Source: a bacterium (GTDB lineage Bacteria > JAJVIF01 > JAGGVT01). Taken from it: 17,335 nucleotides of DNA. Positions 1 through 7,617 of this stretch are shown piece by piece. The notes under the pieces were generated by a model, which saw only the letters and a program-made list of their open reading frames with translations, did no database searches and was not told the origin of the DNA. The translations under genes were made by a program, and so were the position numbers. The stretch covers positions 1 through 17,335 of the forward strand of contig JAGGVT010000187.1 in assembly GCA_021157815.1 (NCBI GenBank). Reading direction: 5' to 3'. Position 1 is the first letter of the stretch. Every line of letters begins with the position of its first letter.

Positions 1-30
1 AACATTGAATTCACCAATTGGGTGATAAAT

Positions 31-107
31 TGTCATTCTGAACTTGATTCAGAATCCATGTTTTTAGCGCTTATCAAGATGGATTCCGGGTCAAGCCCGG
101 AATGACA
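31..107. repeat. Imperfect palindromic repeat, TGTCATTC type
   Basis: Two 29-base arms (31-59 and 79-107) are inverted copies matching at 23 of 29 positions, with a 19-base loop. The outer ends are TGTCATTC and GAATGACA. The same outer motif recurs at 4749-4777 and 5141-5169 with different inner bases, so this is a dispersed intergenic palindrome family. No gene is visible in bases 1-243 apart from the lipoprotein start at 244. Confidence 0.8.
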
Positions 108-144
108 ACGAGTTCAATCGCGGATTTTGGGGGGTTGTTCAATA

Positions 145-173
145 TTGTTCAAAATGGTGTTATGTGATACACT
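145..173 (+). promoter_or_regulatory. Candidate promoter of the broken lipoprotein gene
   Basis: TTGTTC (145-150), a 17-base spacer and TACACT (168-173), with TGA directly before the -10 box giving an extended -10. Predicted transcription start is near 180, about 64 bases before the ATG at 244. This rests on motif matching only. Confidence 0.35.
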
Positions 174-243
174 CATAATTGGTAAAAACAATATTTTTAC
201 TCCTCGGTTTATTCCCTTTACTACAAAGAATTTGGAGGCAGCA

Positions 244-2040
244 ATGCTTAAATCCACCACAGTTTTTATTATGTTAATTGTGTCTATGGCGCTTATCGCC
301 GGATGTTCATCCGGCAACGCTCCCATGGCGCCGGCTGATGCGAACCAGTATTCTGATTTGCCATCAAACACAGTTGTGAACAGGCATTTTCTGGGGGGCA
401 TGGACTCTCGATTTTGACCTCGATTCACTCAACACCGATATTGCACCTAAACGTGACGCTGAATTTCACCTGGATGTTACGACGGCACTTCCCCCTCCCG
501 GTGTGGACATAAAAGGTTATGACCCGATTATGAATGTCATGGATATTGATGTAACGATTGTGAATCCGTACGCGTATGACAGCTATGACCTTCGCCTGAT
601 TATTTACACCAACAGCCGTGGAATCAGGCTCGTTAACCCTGACAACTGGACAGCGTTGTGGGATATTCCCGGAGGCGCTCAGATAAATCCGTTCAGAGCG
701 TTTGCGAAAGAAGTTGATAATCGCATGTTTGCCGGATATGCAAATCACACTGAACGAATCCAGATTGAATTCCCAGCGGGAATTGCTCCGGTAGCGATTG
801 CGATTGACACATCCTGGCCCGGCAACTGCGGGGAACCGTACATGATTGAGAATTTCACGCAGGAAACCCTTTACAGTATTGTGGATTCCTGGTCGGATGT
901 AACAATAGATGTGTATGACTACCAGCAGGATATCGCGGATGTCGAACTGTGTTGTCCGGCAATACTCAGCAATGAATGTATGTTTTTATCGGGAATGACA
1001 GGCTCGCCATACTCGGTTCAGCCATACAGGTGGGGCGGTACGCTTGCCAATAATACCGGTGCCGGGGAAGGACGATATCAGGGATATGTAAAATCCACAT
1101 CTGATACATCCGGTGAATTGGCGCTGTATGAACTGGTGGATATAGCAATTAAACATGGCACTGCAACTCCGCATGATCCGTTTGTAGCTTCGACTATTGA
1201 GCTTGGCGGTGATGCGAATGATGTTGAATATGACAATGGTTATGTTTATGTAGCCACAGATAATGGGTTGAGTGTTGTTGATGTAACCGACCCGGTTGAA
1301 CCATTGTGGGTTGGTTTTGTTGAAACTCCATTAAGAGCAAGAGGAGTTGTTTTTGAGGATAATATGGTGTATGTCGCGACCGGCATATATAGTGGCAGCC
1401 TTTCGAATCAATCTTTTGTTCAGGCGTTTGATATGGGAGATCCCGCAGCGCCGATTCCTGTGTGGGGCATTCAGACTCATTATCCTTATGCTCTGGATAT
1501 AGTTGGCGATTACCTGTATGTCGCGGATGGCACAGCAGGTTTGAAGGTTATTGATGTCACAATTCCAACAATAGTTGGCGAGATTGATACACGCACGGCA
1601 AAAGATGTTAAAGTCAGTAGGGATTATGCATGTCTTGCCGATGGAATCGATGGTATGACAATAATTAATGTAACTGATCCTGAAAATCCATCTTTTGTAT
1701 CATCCACCGGACTAGGACACGCCATTGGTGTTTGCATTCAAGATCAGTATGTTTACATGGTTTATCCTGACAAATTGAGAATTTTTAATGCGATCAATCC
1801 TTATAACCCCGATGCAATAAGCATAAAATATCTGTCTTATGAACTCATGGGACTTGCGGTTCAGGATGATTATATATATATTGCTATTGAAAATAACTAT
1901 TTCTTGGTATATGATGCCAGCAATCTATACTGGTCCGTTCGATACAGCAGACTTTAAGTTCACTTAAAGTTGATGTTGACGACAGGTATGCATATCTCGC
2001 CCGTGAAAGCTATGGTATGACGATTGTGAAACTCTGGTAG
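244..2040 (+). pseudogene. Frameshifted LVIVD beta-propeller lipoprotein
   Basis: The start ATG at 244 follows GGAGG (234-238) by 5 bases. It opens a lipoprotein signal peptide with lipobox LIAGC (Cys21). Reading stops at 415-417, just after a run of six G (393-398). With one G fewer, the frame continues without a break as LGAWTLDFDLDSLNTDIAPK into the long frame that runs to 1957. That part has an N-terminal domain of unknown function, then about residues 230-560 with repeated units of the form YVYVATDNGLSVVDVTDP and LYVADGTAGLKVIDVT. These match the LVIVD repeat family, which folds as a beta-propeller. A second break near 1928-1965 cuts off the last strand, which resumes in another frame as KVDVDDRYAYLARESYGMTI and ends at the TAG at 2038-2040. 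The restored protein would be about 598 residues, exported and lipid-anchored. Function is unknown. It may be a decayed gene, a phase-variable gene, or a sequence with assembly errors. Confidence 0.75.
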
Positions 2041-2067
2041 CGTATAACGAAAAATTGGAACTTAAAA

Positions 2068-2096
2068 TCCCCCGTGATTGCGGGGGACTTTTTTTT
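2068..2096 (+). terminator. Intrinsic terminator after the lipoprotein gene
   Basis: A 7-bp perfect stem TCCCCCG (2068-2074) / CGGGGGA (2081-2087) with a 6-base loop is followed by C and eight T (2089-2096). It lies 28 bases after the restored lipoprotein stop. The aspS stop codon on the other strand (2097-2095) falls inside the T run. Read on the minus strand the hairpin is followed by only four T, so it may also weakly terminate aspS. Confidence 0.9.
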
Positions 2097-3897
2097 ATTC
2101 CGGCAAGTCGAGTTTTATGTGTAGCTCTTTTAATTGCTCGTTGCTTACCGGCGATGGCGAATCCATCATGGGGTCAACGCCTTTGAGTGTTTTCGGGAAC
2201 GGGATGACATCCGTGATAGCCTCATCGCCGGTGATTTGAATGAGCGTGCGGTCGATTCCCATTGCCGCTCCGCCGTGCGGGGGCGCTCCGAAACTGAAAG
2301 CATCCAGAATGTGCCCGAACTGCGAGTCAATTTGGTCATCGGTTAATCCGAGCAGTTTGAAAATCTGGCGCTGCAGATCGGGGCGGTTGATTCGTATTGA
2401 GCCTGACCCCATCTCCTGACCGTTGATAACCAAATCGTACGCCTGGCTGCTGAGTTCGAAAACTGATTTGTCATCGGGATTCGGCTCACCATTGTTGCGC
2501 TCCAGAAATTCGTTCCATTCGGATTCAATCGGCATCGTGAATGGGTGATGCTCCGATACGACTTTGCTCTCGGCGTCGCTCCACTGCACGAGGGGGAAAT
2601 CGGTTACCCACAGCAGAGCATATTTTGATTTGTCGATTAGATCGTATTTCTTTGCGAGCATGATTCTGGTTTGCCCCATTATTTCATAGCCGGCTTTGCC
2701 TTCGTGCGCGAGTACGAACATGATGTCGCCGGGTTTCAGCATATCGAGGATTTTGGATGTTTCATCCTCGCTCATGTGTTTCGCCATCGGGCTTTTGAGT
2801 TTCCCGTTGTCGTTGATAAAATGAGCAAGTCCAAACGCGCCCTGTTCCTTTGCGAATTCCTCGACAGCGTCTATCTCACTGCGGCTTAACGGCTGTTCTG
2901 CAAATCGCAGCGCGAGAATATTCCCGCCCTTGTCGAGTACCGATTTAAGAAATTTGATTCCGGTGTCGGCGAATATCTCTCCAAGGTTGATTATTTTCAT
3001 TCCGAACCGTAGATCGGGCTTGTCGATGCCGTACTGCTCAATGGCCTTTTTATAGGGAATTCGCGGCAACGGTGTGCTGACATCGTAATCAAGGAACTCT
3101 TTCCAGATAGCGGAATAAAGAGTTTCGATTAAGCCCAGCACATCATCCCTATCGACAAAACTCATTTCCATATCGAGCTGCGTATGTTCGAGCTGGCGGT
3201 CGGCGCGCAAATCCTCATCGCGAAGGCATCTGGCGATTTGGAAATACTTTGGGAATCCAGCGACCATTAAAAGCTGCTTGAACTGCTGCGGCGATTGCGG
3301 GAGAGCGTAGAAGTATCCGGGTTGAACTCTGGACGGCACCAGAAAGTCCCTCGCGCCCTCCGGTGTGCTTTTAGCCAAGAGCGGAGTTTCGATTTCACAG
3401 AATCCGCGCTCGGAGAGGAAATTGCGAATAAATATTAACAGTTGGTGTCGCATGATTATTTTATTCGAGATTTCAGGGCGGCGCAGTTCGAGGTAGCGGT
3501 ATTTCATTCGCAGTTCCTTGCGTTCGCCGCCATCCTGGCTGACGCTGATTGGTAGGACATCGCAGGGATTAAGTATTTCCAATTTGTTTACTTTCAGTTC
3601 AAGTTTGCCGGTTTTCATTTCGAGGTTTTCCTGTCCAGCGGGCCGCAGCGCGACAATTCCCCTAACCGCGATGCAGTATTCGAACCTCAATTCATCCGCC
3701 AGTTTACGAGATTCGGCACTGATTGTCTCATTGAAAACAACCTGCATCATGCCGCTGTGATCGCGCAGGAGAGCGAAAATGACTCCGCCCAAATCGCGCA
3801 GCTGGTGAACCCAGCCGTTGAGAATCACTTCCTGGCCAGCCATAGCGTCGTTCATTTCATCAGCCAGATGATTCCGTTTCATGTATGCAGTTTCCAT
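2095..3897 (-). CDS. aspS: Aspartate--tRNA ligase (AspRS)
   Basis: Class IIb cytoplasmic synthetase that activates aspartate and charges tRNA-Asp. At 600 residues it matches the bacterial form (about 590 in E. coli). Visible parts are the N-terminal OB-fold anticodon-binding domain (about 18-115), the AspRS signature QSPQQFKQLLM (201-211), motif 2 with RDEDLRADRQ (226-235), the bacterial GAD insertion (about 300-425), and motif 3 HGGAAMGIDR (541-550). The open frame extends 60 codons further upstream, but METAYMKRN at 3897 was chosen because homologues begin close to the OB fold and AAAGG lies 10 bases before it. The ATG at 3882 is an alternative. In the anticodon-binding loop the sequence is RDLGG; a Leu there, as in the E. 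coli and Thermus discriminating enzymes, suggests tRNA-Asp-only charging (inference). It is transcribed alone and converges on the broken lipoprotein gene. Confidence 0.98.
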   Translation of the reverse strand: METAYMKRNHLADEMNDAMAGQEVILNGWVHQLRDLGGVIFALLRDHSGMMQVVFNETISAESRKLADELRFEYCIAVRGIVALRPAGQENLEMKTGKLELKVNKLEILNPCDVLPISVSQDGGERKELRMKYRYLELRRPEISNKIIMRHQLLIFIRNFLSERGFCEIETPLLAKSTPEGARDFLVPSRVQPGYFYALPQSPQQFKQLLMVAGFPKYFQIARCLRDEDLRADRQLEHTQLDMEMSFVDRDDVLGLIETLYSAIWKEFLDYDVSTPLPRIPYKKAIEQYGIDKPDLRFGMKIINLGEIFADTGIKFLKSVLDKGGNILALRFAEQPLSRSEIDAVEEFAKEQGAFGLAHFINDNGKLKSPMAKHMSEDETSKILDMLKPGDIMFVLAHEGKAGYEIMGQTRIMLAKKYDLIDKSKYALLWVTDFPLVQWSDAESKVVSEHHPFTMPIESEWNEFLERNNGEPNPDDKSVFELSSQAYDLVINGQEMGSGSIRINRPDLQRQIFKLLGLTDDQIDSQFGHILDAFSFGAPPHGGAAMGIDRTLIQITGDEAITDVIPFPKTLKGVDPMMDSPSPVSNEQLKELHIKLDLPE

Positions 3898-3943
3898 TAG
3901 TCGTTTACCTTTGCATGAAAATATACCGTAAAACCAAGGGGCT

Positions 3944-3972
3944 ATTATACAATATCTGTCGGATATCGGGGT
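3944..3972 (-). promoter_or_regulatory. Candidate aspS promoter
   Basis: A perfect minus-strand TATAAT lies at 3949-3944, placing transcription start near 3937, about 40 bases before the aspS ATG. The hexamer 17 bases upstream (ACCCCG, 3972-3967) is a poor -35 box, so this rests mainly on the -10 match and position. Confidence 0.35.
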
Positions 3973-4028
3973 GGCTGAAATAATTCCGTTGAAACAATAC
4001 CTGTTTATGAAGATGAATAATCTTATGT

Positions 4029-4053
4029 AGGGATGGGTTTTAAACCCACCCCT
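4029..4053. repeat. Short palindrome in the aspS upstream region
   Basis: AGGGATGGGTTT (4029-4040) and AAACCCACCCCT (4042-4053) pair at 11 of 12 positions around a single base. There is no T run on either strand, so it is unlikely to be an intrinsic terminator. It resembles in style the palindrome at 13190-13217 and is best read as a small dispersed repeat. The rest of 3898-4273 holds the aspS promoter candidate and the terminator at 4152; I see no gene there. Confidence 0.6.
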
Positions 4054-4151
4054 GCGTAGCGTGGCAATTGGGCACAAGAAAAAATATTAGAAAGCGTAAG
4101 AATCTAGGAATTTCGGCATCAAATGTTTATGGTGGTAGTAACTCAGTGGGT

Positions 4152-4186
4152 GTCCCACCTGTAAAAGCAGGTGGGACGTTTTTTTT
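4152..4186 (+). terminator. Orphan intrinsic terminator
   Basis: A perfect 10-bp stem GTCCCACCTG (4152-4161) / CAGGTGGGAC (4168-4177) with loop TAAAAG is followed by G and eight T (4179-4186). It can only work on the plus strand, yet no plus-strand gene lies between the divergent aspS start and this point. It ends 87 bases before the small lipoprotein start. It could end a short unannotated transcript, act as an attenuator, or be part of a repeat. Confidence 0.8.
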
Positions 4187-4273
4187 GCGTTGGGAAACTA
4201 ATTATGCAACATTTAATATTATTATTAAGTCTTAGGTTTGGAGTGTTCATAATTTATCTGCAAGGAGATTAGC

Positions 4274-4696
4274 ATGATGCGTAAATTATCTTTAACCAGA
4301 TTTCAGATGATTCTGATTATCCTGCTGCTATCGCTGATAATCCATGGCTTTATCGGTTGTAGAAGGAGCCGTACACCTGAAGAGGCACAAACGGTTAAAC
4401 TAATTGCTCCATACTGTGTGAAACTTGAGGAGTATAAGGTTGAATACTCGTATTACCCACCGGAGTGGAATGACCTGTTAAGCTACCTGCGCAAGGACAT
4501 GCCAACAAATCCCTATACAAACGAACCAATGATTGCCCTTGAGTCGAAGGAATTTGATCCCGACATTTCACCGGGAAACATTTACTACCAGAAAGTGCTG
4601 CAATATGGCGAGGTTATTAATTGCCAGGTATATATCTTCGGGAAACGGGGTGTAATTCAAGTTTATCAACATTCAAATCCATTAGCTCCGCGGTGA
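4274..4696 (+). CDS. Small lipoprotein with pseudopilin-like C-terminal half
   Basis: 140 residues. The ATG at 4274 follows AAGGAG (4262-4267) by 6 bases; a second ATG directly follows. Residues 1-29 are a basic start, a hydrophobic core and HGFIGC, a plausible though not ideal lipobox ending at Cys29. Residues 58-137 contain YYPPEWNDLLSYL, MPTNPYTNEPM and a final YIFGKRGVIQVY strand. This layout recalls the soluble C-terminal domain of type II secretion major pseudopilins (GspG-like), in which a proline-rich loop and an NPYT-type turn precede the last beta-strands. A prepilin peptidase site and the long pilin helix are missing, so it is not itself a pseudopilin. It is probably an envelope lipoprotein of unknown function, monocistronic, behind the orphan terminator. 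A weak promoter TTAAGT-17-CATAAT (4225-4253) is possible. Confidence 0.75.
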   Translation: MMRKLSLTRFQMILIILLLSLIIHGFIGCRRSRTPEEAQTVKLIAPYCVKLEEYKVEYSYYPPEWNDLLSYLRKDMPTNPYTNEPMIALESKEFDPDISPGNIYYQKVLQYGEVINCQVYIFGKRGVIQVYQHSNPLAPR

Positions 4697-4806
4697 TTGA
4701 GTGGATGAAAGGAATTTGGCTCAGAATCCTGATTTAAACAGGATACATTGTCATTCTGAGCGCAGCGAAGAATCTATAAGTTGCTGTGTTGATTATTAAA
4801 CCAGAT

Positions 4807-5096
4807 CACTACTGTCCGGTTAAATTTGAACAAAACATAAAATAACTTTGGCTACTCCACAATGGTAGTAAAAAGGGGACTGTCCAACTATGTAAATAAG
4901 TACAGAAGAAATGAGGATTAACAGTATAGAATATTGATAACATCAGATTTGAAGCCTCTTGGGACTGTCCCCTTTTTACGGATAGAACGATTCAAGTTTC
5001 CCCCCTGATCCAAATTAAATAAATACCAATAAGCCCGCATTTCCTTTATTAATCAACAAACTGCCAATTGTCTTCAAATTTAACCGGACAGTAGTG
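4807..5096. mobile_element. 290-bp non-coding element with 24-bp terminal inverted repeats
   Basis: The ends are exact 24-base inverted repeats: 4807-4830 begins CACTACTGTCCGGTTAAA and 5073-5096 is its reverse complement. A 21-base direct repeat abuts both ends (4786-4806 and 5097-5117, GTGTTGATTATTAAACCAG on the left) with one mismatch, the pattern of a target duplication, though unusually long. There is no transposase frame inside, so it fits a MITE moved by an enzyme encoded elsewhere. It carries a smaller palindrome-ended element at 4868-4979. I cannot assign an IS family. Confidence 0.7.
4868..4979. mobile_element. 112-bp palindrome-ended element, copy A (nested)
   Basis: Terminal inverted repeats GTAAAAAGGGGACTGTCC (4868-4885) and, inverted, GGACTGTCCCCTTTTTAC (4962-4979) match at 17 of 18 positions. 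An AATGAGG to GAAGCCTC pair lies inside. The same ends, spacing and inner motif occur at 14728-14841, identifying a dispersed family. It is non-coding and sits inside the 290-bp element. Confidence 0.65.
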
Positions 5097-5157
5097 GTGT
5101 TGATTGTTAAACCAGATGAAATTAATCCACGCTGTCGAGAATAGATCCTTCGCTTCG

Positions 5158-5224
5158 CTCAGGATGACAGGCTTTGCTCAGGATGACAGGCTTCGTTCAG
5201 AATGACAGAAAGTCCAGAATGACA
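5158..5224. repeat. Degenerate 19-bp tandem repeat
   Basis: CTCAGGATGACAGGCTTTG (5158-5176) is repeated as CTCAGGATGACAGGCTTCG (5177-5195), then degenerates through two shorter units sharing CAGAATGACAG up to 5224. It grows out of the right arm of the TGTCATTC palindrome and lies just past the glycerate kinase stop codon. Confidence 0.7.
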
Positions 5225-5263
5225 GAAAATATGGGGTTCCAAGACACCTTACAAGCAGCGCCC

Positions 5264-6628
5264 CTACTCCCGTGCAACAAGAAAAATTCTCAAATCCATT
5301 ACGTTGGTGTTGGTGGCGCCTGTAATTATCAGGTTATCGAGTGGTTTGAAGAAGCGGTATGAATCGTTGTTGTCGAGGTATTTTTTGGCGTCGAGTCCCA
5401 GTATTTCAGCTCTTTTAATTGTGTTGTGATCGGCAATCGCGCCCGCGGCGTTGGTGGGACCGTCGGTGCCATCCGTACCGGCGCTTAACACAACGATTTT
5501 TTCGCAACCGGCAATTTCAATCGCGGCGGCGAGAACAAATTCCTGATTCCGTCCGCCAAGACCTTTTCCACGGATTGTAACTGTCGTTTCACCGCCTAGA
5601 AGAATACAGGTGGGCGATACGCTTCGTCCCTCTGGAATAACAAACTCCCGAATAATTGCACTGTAAAGATATGCCAGATCACGGGATTCATCGGTGGAGC
5701 CATATTCCTCAATTTTGGATGCCAAATCAACAGCGAGGTATCCAAGGGAATCGGCTTTTTGTTTTGCTGCCAGGAGGGCATCCTCATTCGTACCGATAAT
5801 CACATTATGAACATTTTTAAAAATAGGGTCGCGCCTTTTTAGAGTTTCGGGGATATCGCCCATCCTGCCGGCCTTTAGCCGCCGTAAAACTGTTTCAGGC
5901 AATTTTTTCCCAAGGTCGTATTTTTGAAAAACCTTCTTGCAATCCATGAAGACGGAGGAATCCGCGACTGTAGGCCCCGATGCGATAACATCCAGATTAT
6001 CCCCGACAACGTCTGAAAGGATAAGAGTCAGCACAGTCGCTGGGGATGCCGCACGCGCGAGTTCGCCGCCTTTGATTGCGGATATGTGCTTTCGGATTGT
6101 GTTTATTTCATGAATTGTCGCGCCACATTCAAGTAGATGATTCGCAGTGTCCTGTGTGTCCTTGAAGGAGATGCCATCCGCGGGGCAGGGCATAAGGGCT
6201 GAGGCCCCGCCTGTGAGAAGGCATATAACCAAATCACTTGCATTGGCGTTTTGCGCAATTTCGAGAATCTGTTTCGCGCCGTTCAGCCCGTTTTCATCCG
6301 GCACCGGATGTCCTGCCTCGTTTATTTCTATATATTTCAGATCAACAGTGTGGCCGTATTTGACGTTAATAAATCCGCGAGTGATTCTGTCGCCGAGAAT
6401 TTCCTCCATCGCTTTAGCCATGGAGGCTGCCGCTTTCCCCGCGCCGATTACATATATGTTTTTACACCTGTCGAGAAGATAAGCTTTCTCATCAACGATA
6501 AGATTTCCGCCATCAATCCTGCAGTGCTTTTTAACCAGGTCACCCGCAATGACAGCTGAAAGTCCGGCGTTGAAAATCGATAAAGCGTCCTCCCGCATTG
6601 TTGTAATATCTTTGATTCCACTGTTCAT
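5264..6628 (-). CDS. gckA: Glycerate 2-kinase, MOFRL family
   Basis: ATP-dependent glycerate kinase of the MOFRL/DUF4147 family (COG2379), 454 residues. It phosphorylates D-glycerate to 2-phosphoglycerate, feeding serine, glyoxylate or sugar-acid breakdown into glycolysis. Visible motifs are VIGAGKAAA (60-68; Lys65 corresponds to the catalytic lysine of the Thermotoga enzyme), GHPVPDENG (106-114), LTGGASAL (138-145), LSDVVGDNLDVIASGPT (204-220), GGETTVTIRGKGLGGRNQE (345-363; Arg360 is the likely second catalytic residue), AGTDGTDGPTNAAGA (383-397), and a C-terminal TNTNVMDLRI. The length is normal. The start ATG lies 5 bases after the hydrolase stop, with no good ribosome site of its own, so translation is probably coupled. 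It shares the promoter at 7565-7593. GckA is unrelated to the GlxK/GarK family, and the stereochemical product is inferred from family membership. Confidence 0.95.
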   Translation of the reverse strand: MNSGIKDITTMREDALSIFNAGLSAVIAGDLVKKHCRIDGGNLIVDEKAYLLDRCKNIYVIGAGKAAASMAKAMEEILGDRITRGFINVKYGHTVDLKYIEINEAGHPVPDENGLNGAKQILEIAQNANASDLVICLLTGGASALMPCPADGISFKDTQDTANHLLECGATIHEINTIRKHISAIKGGELARAASPATVLTLILSDVVGDNLDVIASGPTVADSSVFMDCKKVFQKYDLGKKLPETVLRRLKAGRMGDIPETLKRRDPIFKNVHNVIIGTNEDALLAAKQKADSLGYLAVDLASKIEEYGSTDESRDLAYLYSAIIREFVIPEGRSVSPTCILLGGETTVTIRGKGLGGRNQEFVLAAAIEIAGCEKIVVLSAGTDGTDGPTNAAGAIADHNTIKRAEILGLDAKKYLDNNDSYRFFKPLDNLIITGATNTNVMDLRIFLVARE

Positions 6629-6633
6629 GGCGA

Positions 6634-7527
6634 TTATTCTGAACTGGAAAGATGTTTTTTAATAAACTCAATCGATTCGTCGATGTAACCTGGAATGTTA
6701 TCGTGATCATGATGCGTATGGCCCTCAAGTATCATTAGTTGTTTGGGACCTTTATACATGCCGTGCAGGCGAATTGTATCATCAACATCGATATCGATAT
6801 CCTTATCCCCGTGGATGAACAAAACAGGCACGGAATTGATATTGCGGATATCATTCGCCACGGAGTTTTTCCACTGGTTGCCCGCTGTCATCAAACTAAG
6901 CACCAAAGCGAAGTAATGGCTGATAAATGAGGGAATGTTTTTGCGCTTAAGGCGAATTCCCAACACGGTTAACATATCGTAATATGGGCTGTCCGCGATT
7001 ACCGCCGTGATATTATCAAGAATCTTCATGGAGCGCAGGGCGGTTACCGCTCCCATTGAGCCGCCCCATAGAATCATTTTGTCGAGATCGACATCCTCGC
7101 GCGATTTGAGATATTCAACCGCGCCGAGAACATCCAGCGTTTCTTTCAATCCGATTGTGCAGGTGTTGTGGGGAGATTCACCGCATCCTCGGAAATCGAA
7201 AGTAAAAACATGCCAGCCCTCTTTCAGCAGGCGTGATGTTCTTTCGTGATATCCGCCCATGTGATAGGCGTATCCGTGCAGAAGAATTACAATGGGCTTT
7301 TTTTCTTTTGATGCTGAATAAAACAATCCGACAGCTGGTATGCCATCCGATGTTCGAAACAAGATACGTTCAGGCGCTACTCCGCCAGCGATATAATAAT
7401 CGGGGTCGCGTTTTTTTACTCTGGTTTTCAGATGAACCTTGCGGTCAAGAAAAGAGCACACAACAATTGTGCCTATAATGAACAGGCTGACAAGGACAAT
7501 CAGTATAATTATGATAACATTTGGCAT
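6634..7527 (-). CDS. Membrane-anchored alpha/beta hydrolase
   Basis: 297 residues. Residues 3-26 form one hydrophobic membrane span (VIIIILIVLVSLFIIGTIVV), so the enzyme is probably tethered to the cytoplasmic membrane with the catalytic domain on one face. Residues 60-294 have the serine-hydrolase fold: oxyanion-hole LLHGYAYHMGG (82-92), DFRGCGES (111-118), nucleophile elbow GGSMGA with Ser157, an acid in HGDKD (Asp243 likely) and the histidine in EGHTHHDH (His270 likely). The family includes peptidases, esterases and thioesterases; the substrate cannot be told from sequence. It is the first gene of a two-gene unit, and glycerate kinase follows after 5 bases. No clear Shine-Dalgarno precedes the ATG at 7527. 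The 90-base gap to the divergent YjbQ gene holds both promoters. Confidence 0.88.
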   Translation of the reverse strand: MPNVIIIILIVLVSLFIIGTIVVCSFLDRKVHLKTRVKKRDPDYYIAGGVAPERILFRTSDGIPAVGLFYSASKEKKPIVILLHGYAYHMGGYHERTSRLLKEGWHVFTFDFRGCGESPHNTCTIGLKETLDVLGAVEYLKSREDVDLDKMILWGGSMGAVTALRSMKILDNITAVIADSPYYDMLTVLGIRLKRKNIPSFISHYFALVLSLMTAGNQWKNSVANDIRNINSVPVLFIHGDKDIDIDVDDTIRLHGMYKGPKQLMILEGHTHHDHDNIPGYIDESIEFIKKHLSSSE

Positions 7528-7548
7528 TGCGAATTACTTAATTGCAAA

Positions 7549-7576
7549 TTGTGAATCTGTAATAAGTGTATAAAAT
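7549..7576 (+). promoter_or_regulatory. Candidate promoter of the YjbQ-family gene
   Basis: TTGTGA (7549-7554), 16-base spacer, TAAAAT (7571-7576). Start would be near 7583, 35 bases before the ATG. The boxes are moderate matches and overlap the opposing promoter at 7565-7593. Confidence 0.35.
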
Positions 7577-7593
7577 CATTCTTAAATTATCAA
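7565..7593 (-). promoter_or_regulatory. Promoter of the hydrolase-glycerate kinase operon
   Basis: On the minus strand TTGATA (7593-7588), 17-base spacer, TACACT (7570-7565). The -35 differs from consensus at one position and spacing is ideal. Predicted start is near 7558, 31 bases before the hydrolase ATG. Confidence 0.5.
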
Positions 7594-7617
7594 ATCCAAT
7601 TTGAAAGTGGAGAAAAT

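Larger units (their letters stand above)
4749..5169. repeat. TGTCATTC palindrome split by an inserted element
   Basis: The left arm 4749-4777 starts TGTCATTCTGAGCG and the right arm 5141-5169 ends GCTCAGGATGACA. They are inverted copies matching at 26 of 29 positions. Related palindromes, such as 31-107, keep their arms about 20 bases apart. Here they are separated by 363 bases containing the 290-bp element and its flanking duplications, as if that element had inserted into the palindrome's loop. The 4697-5263 gap contains no gene that I can see. Confidence 0.65.

Noticed and set aside
127-243. Upstream extension of the lipoprotein start to 127
   Set aside because: It would place 39 residues ahead of the signal peptide. 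The ATG at 244 has a good GGAGG and begins directly with the lipoprotein signal.
3898-4077. 60-codon N-terminal extension of aspS
   Set aside because: The added residues do not resemble AspRS, the region holds a TATAAT box and a palindrome, and the enzyme is full length from 3897.
4060-4190. T-box or riboswitch in front of aspS
   Set aside because: The terminator at 4152 points away from aspS, on the opposite strand, so it cannot control that gene.
5158-5224. CRISPR array
   Set aside because: The 19-bp units are directly adjacent with no spacers, degenerate quickly, and no cas gene is present.
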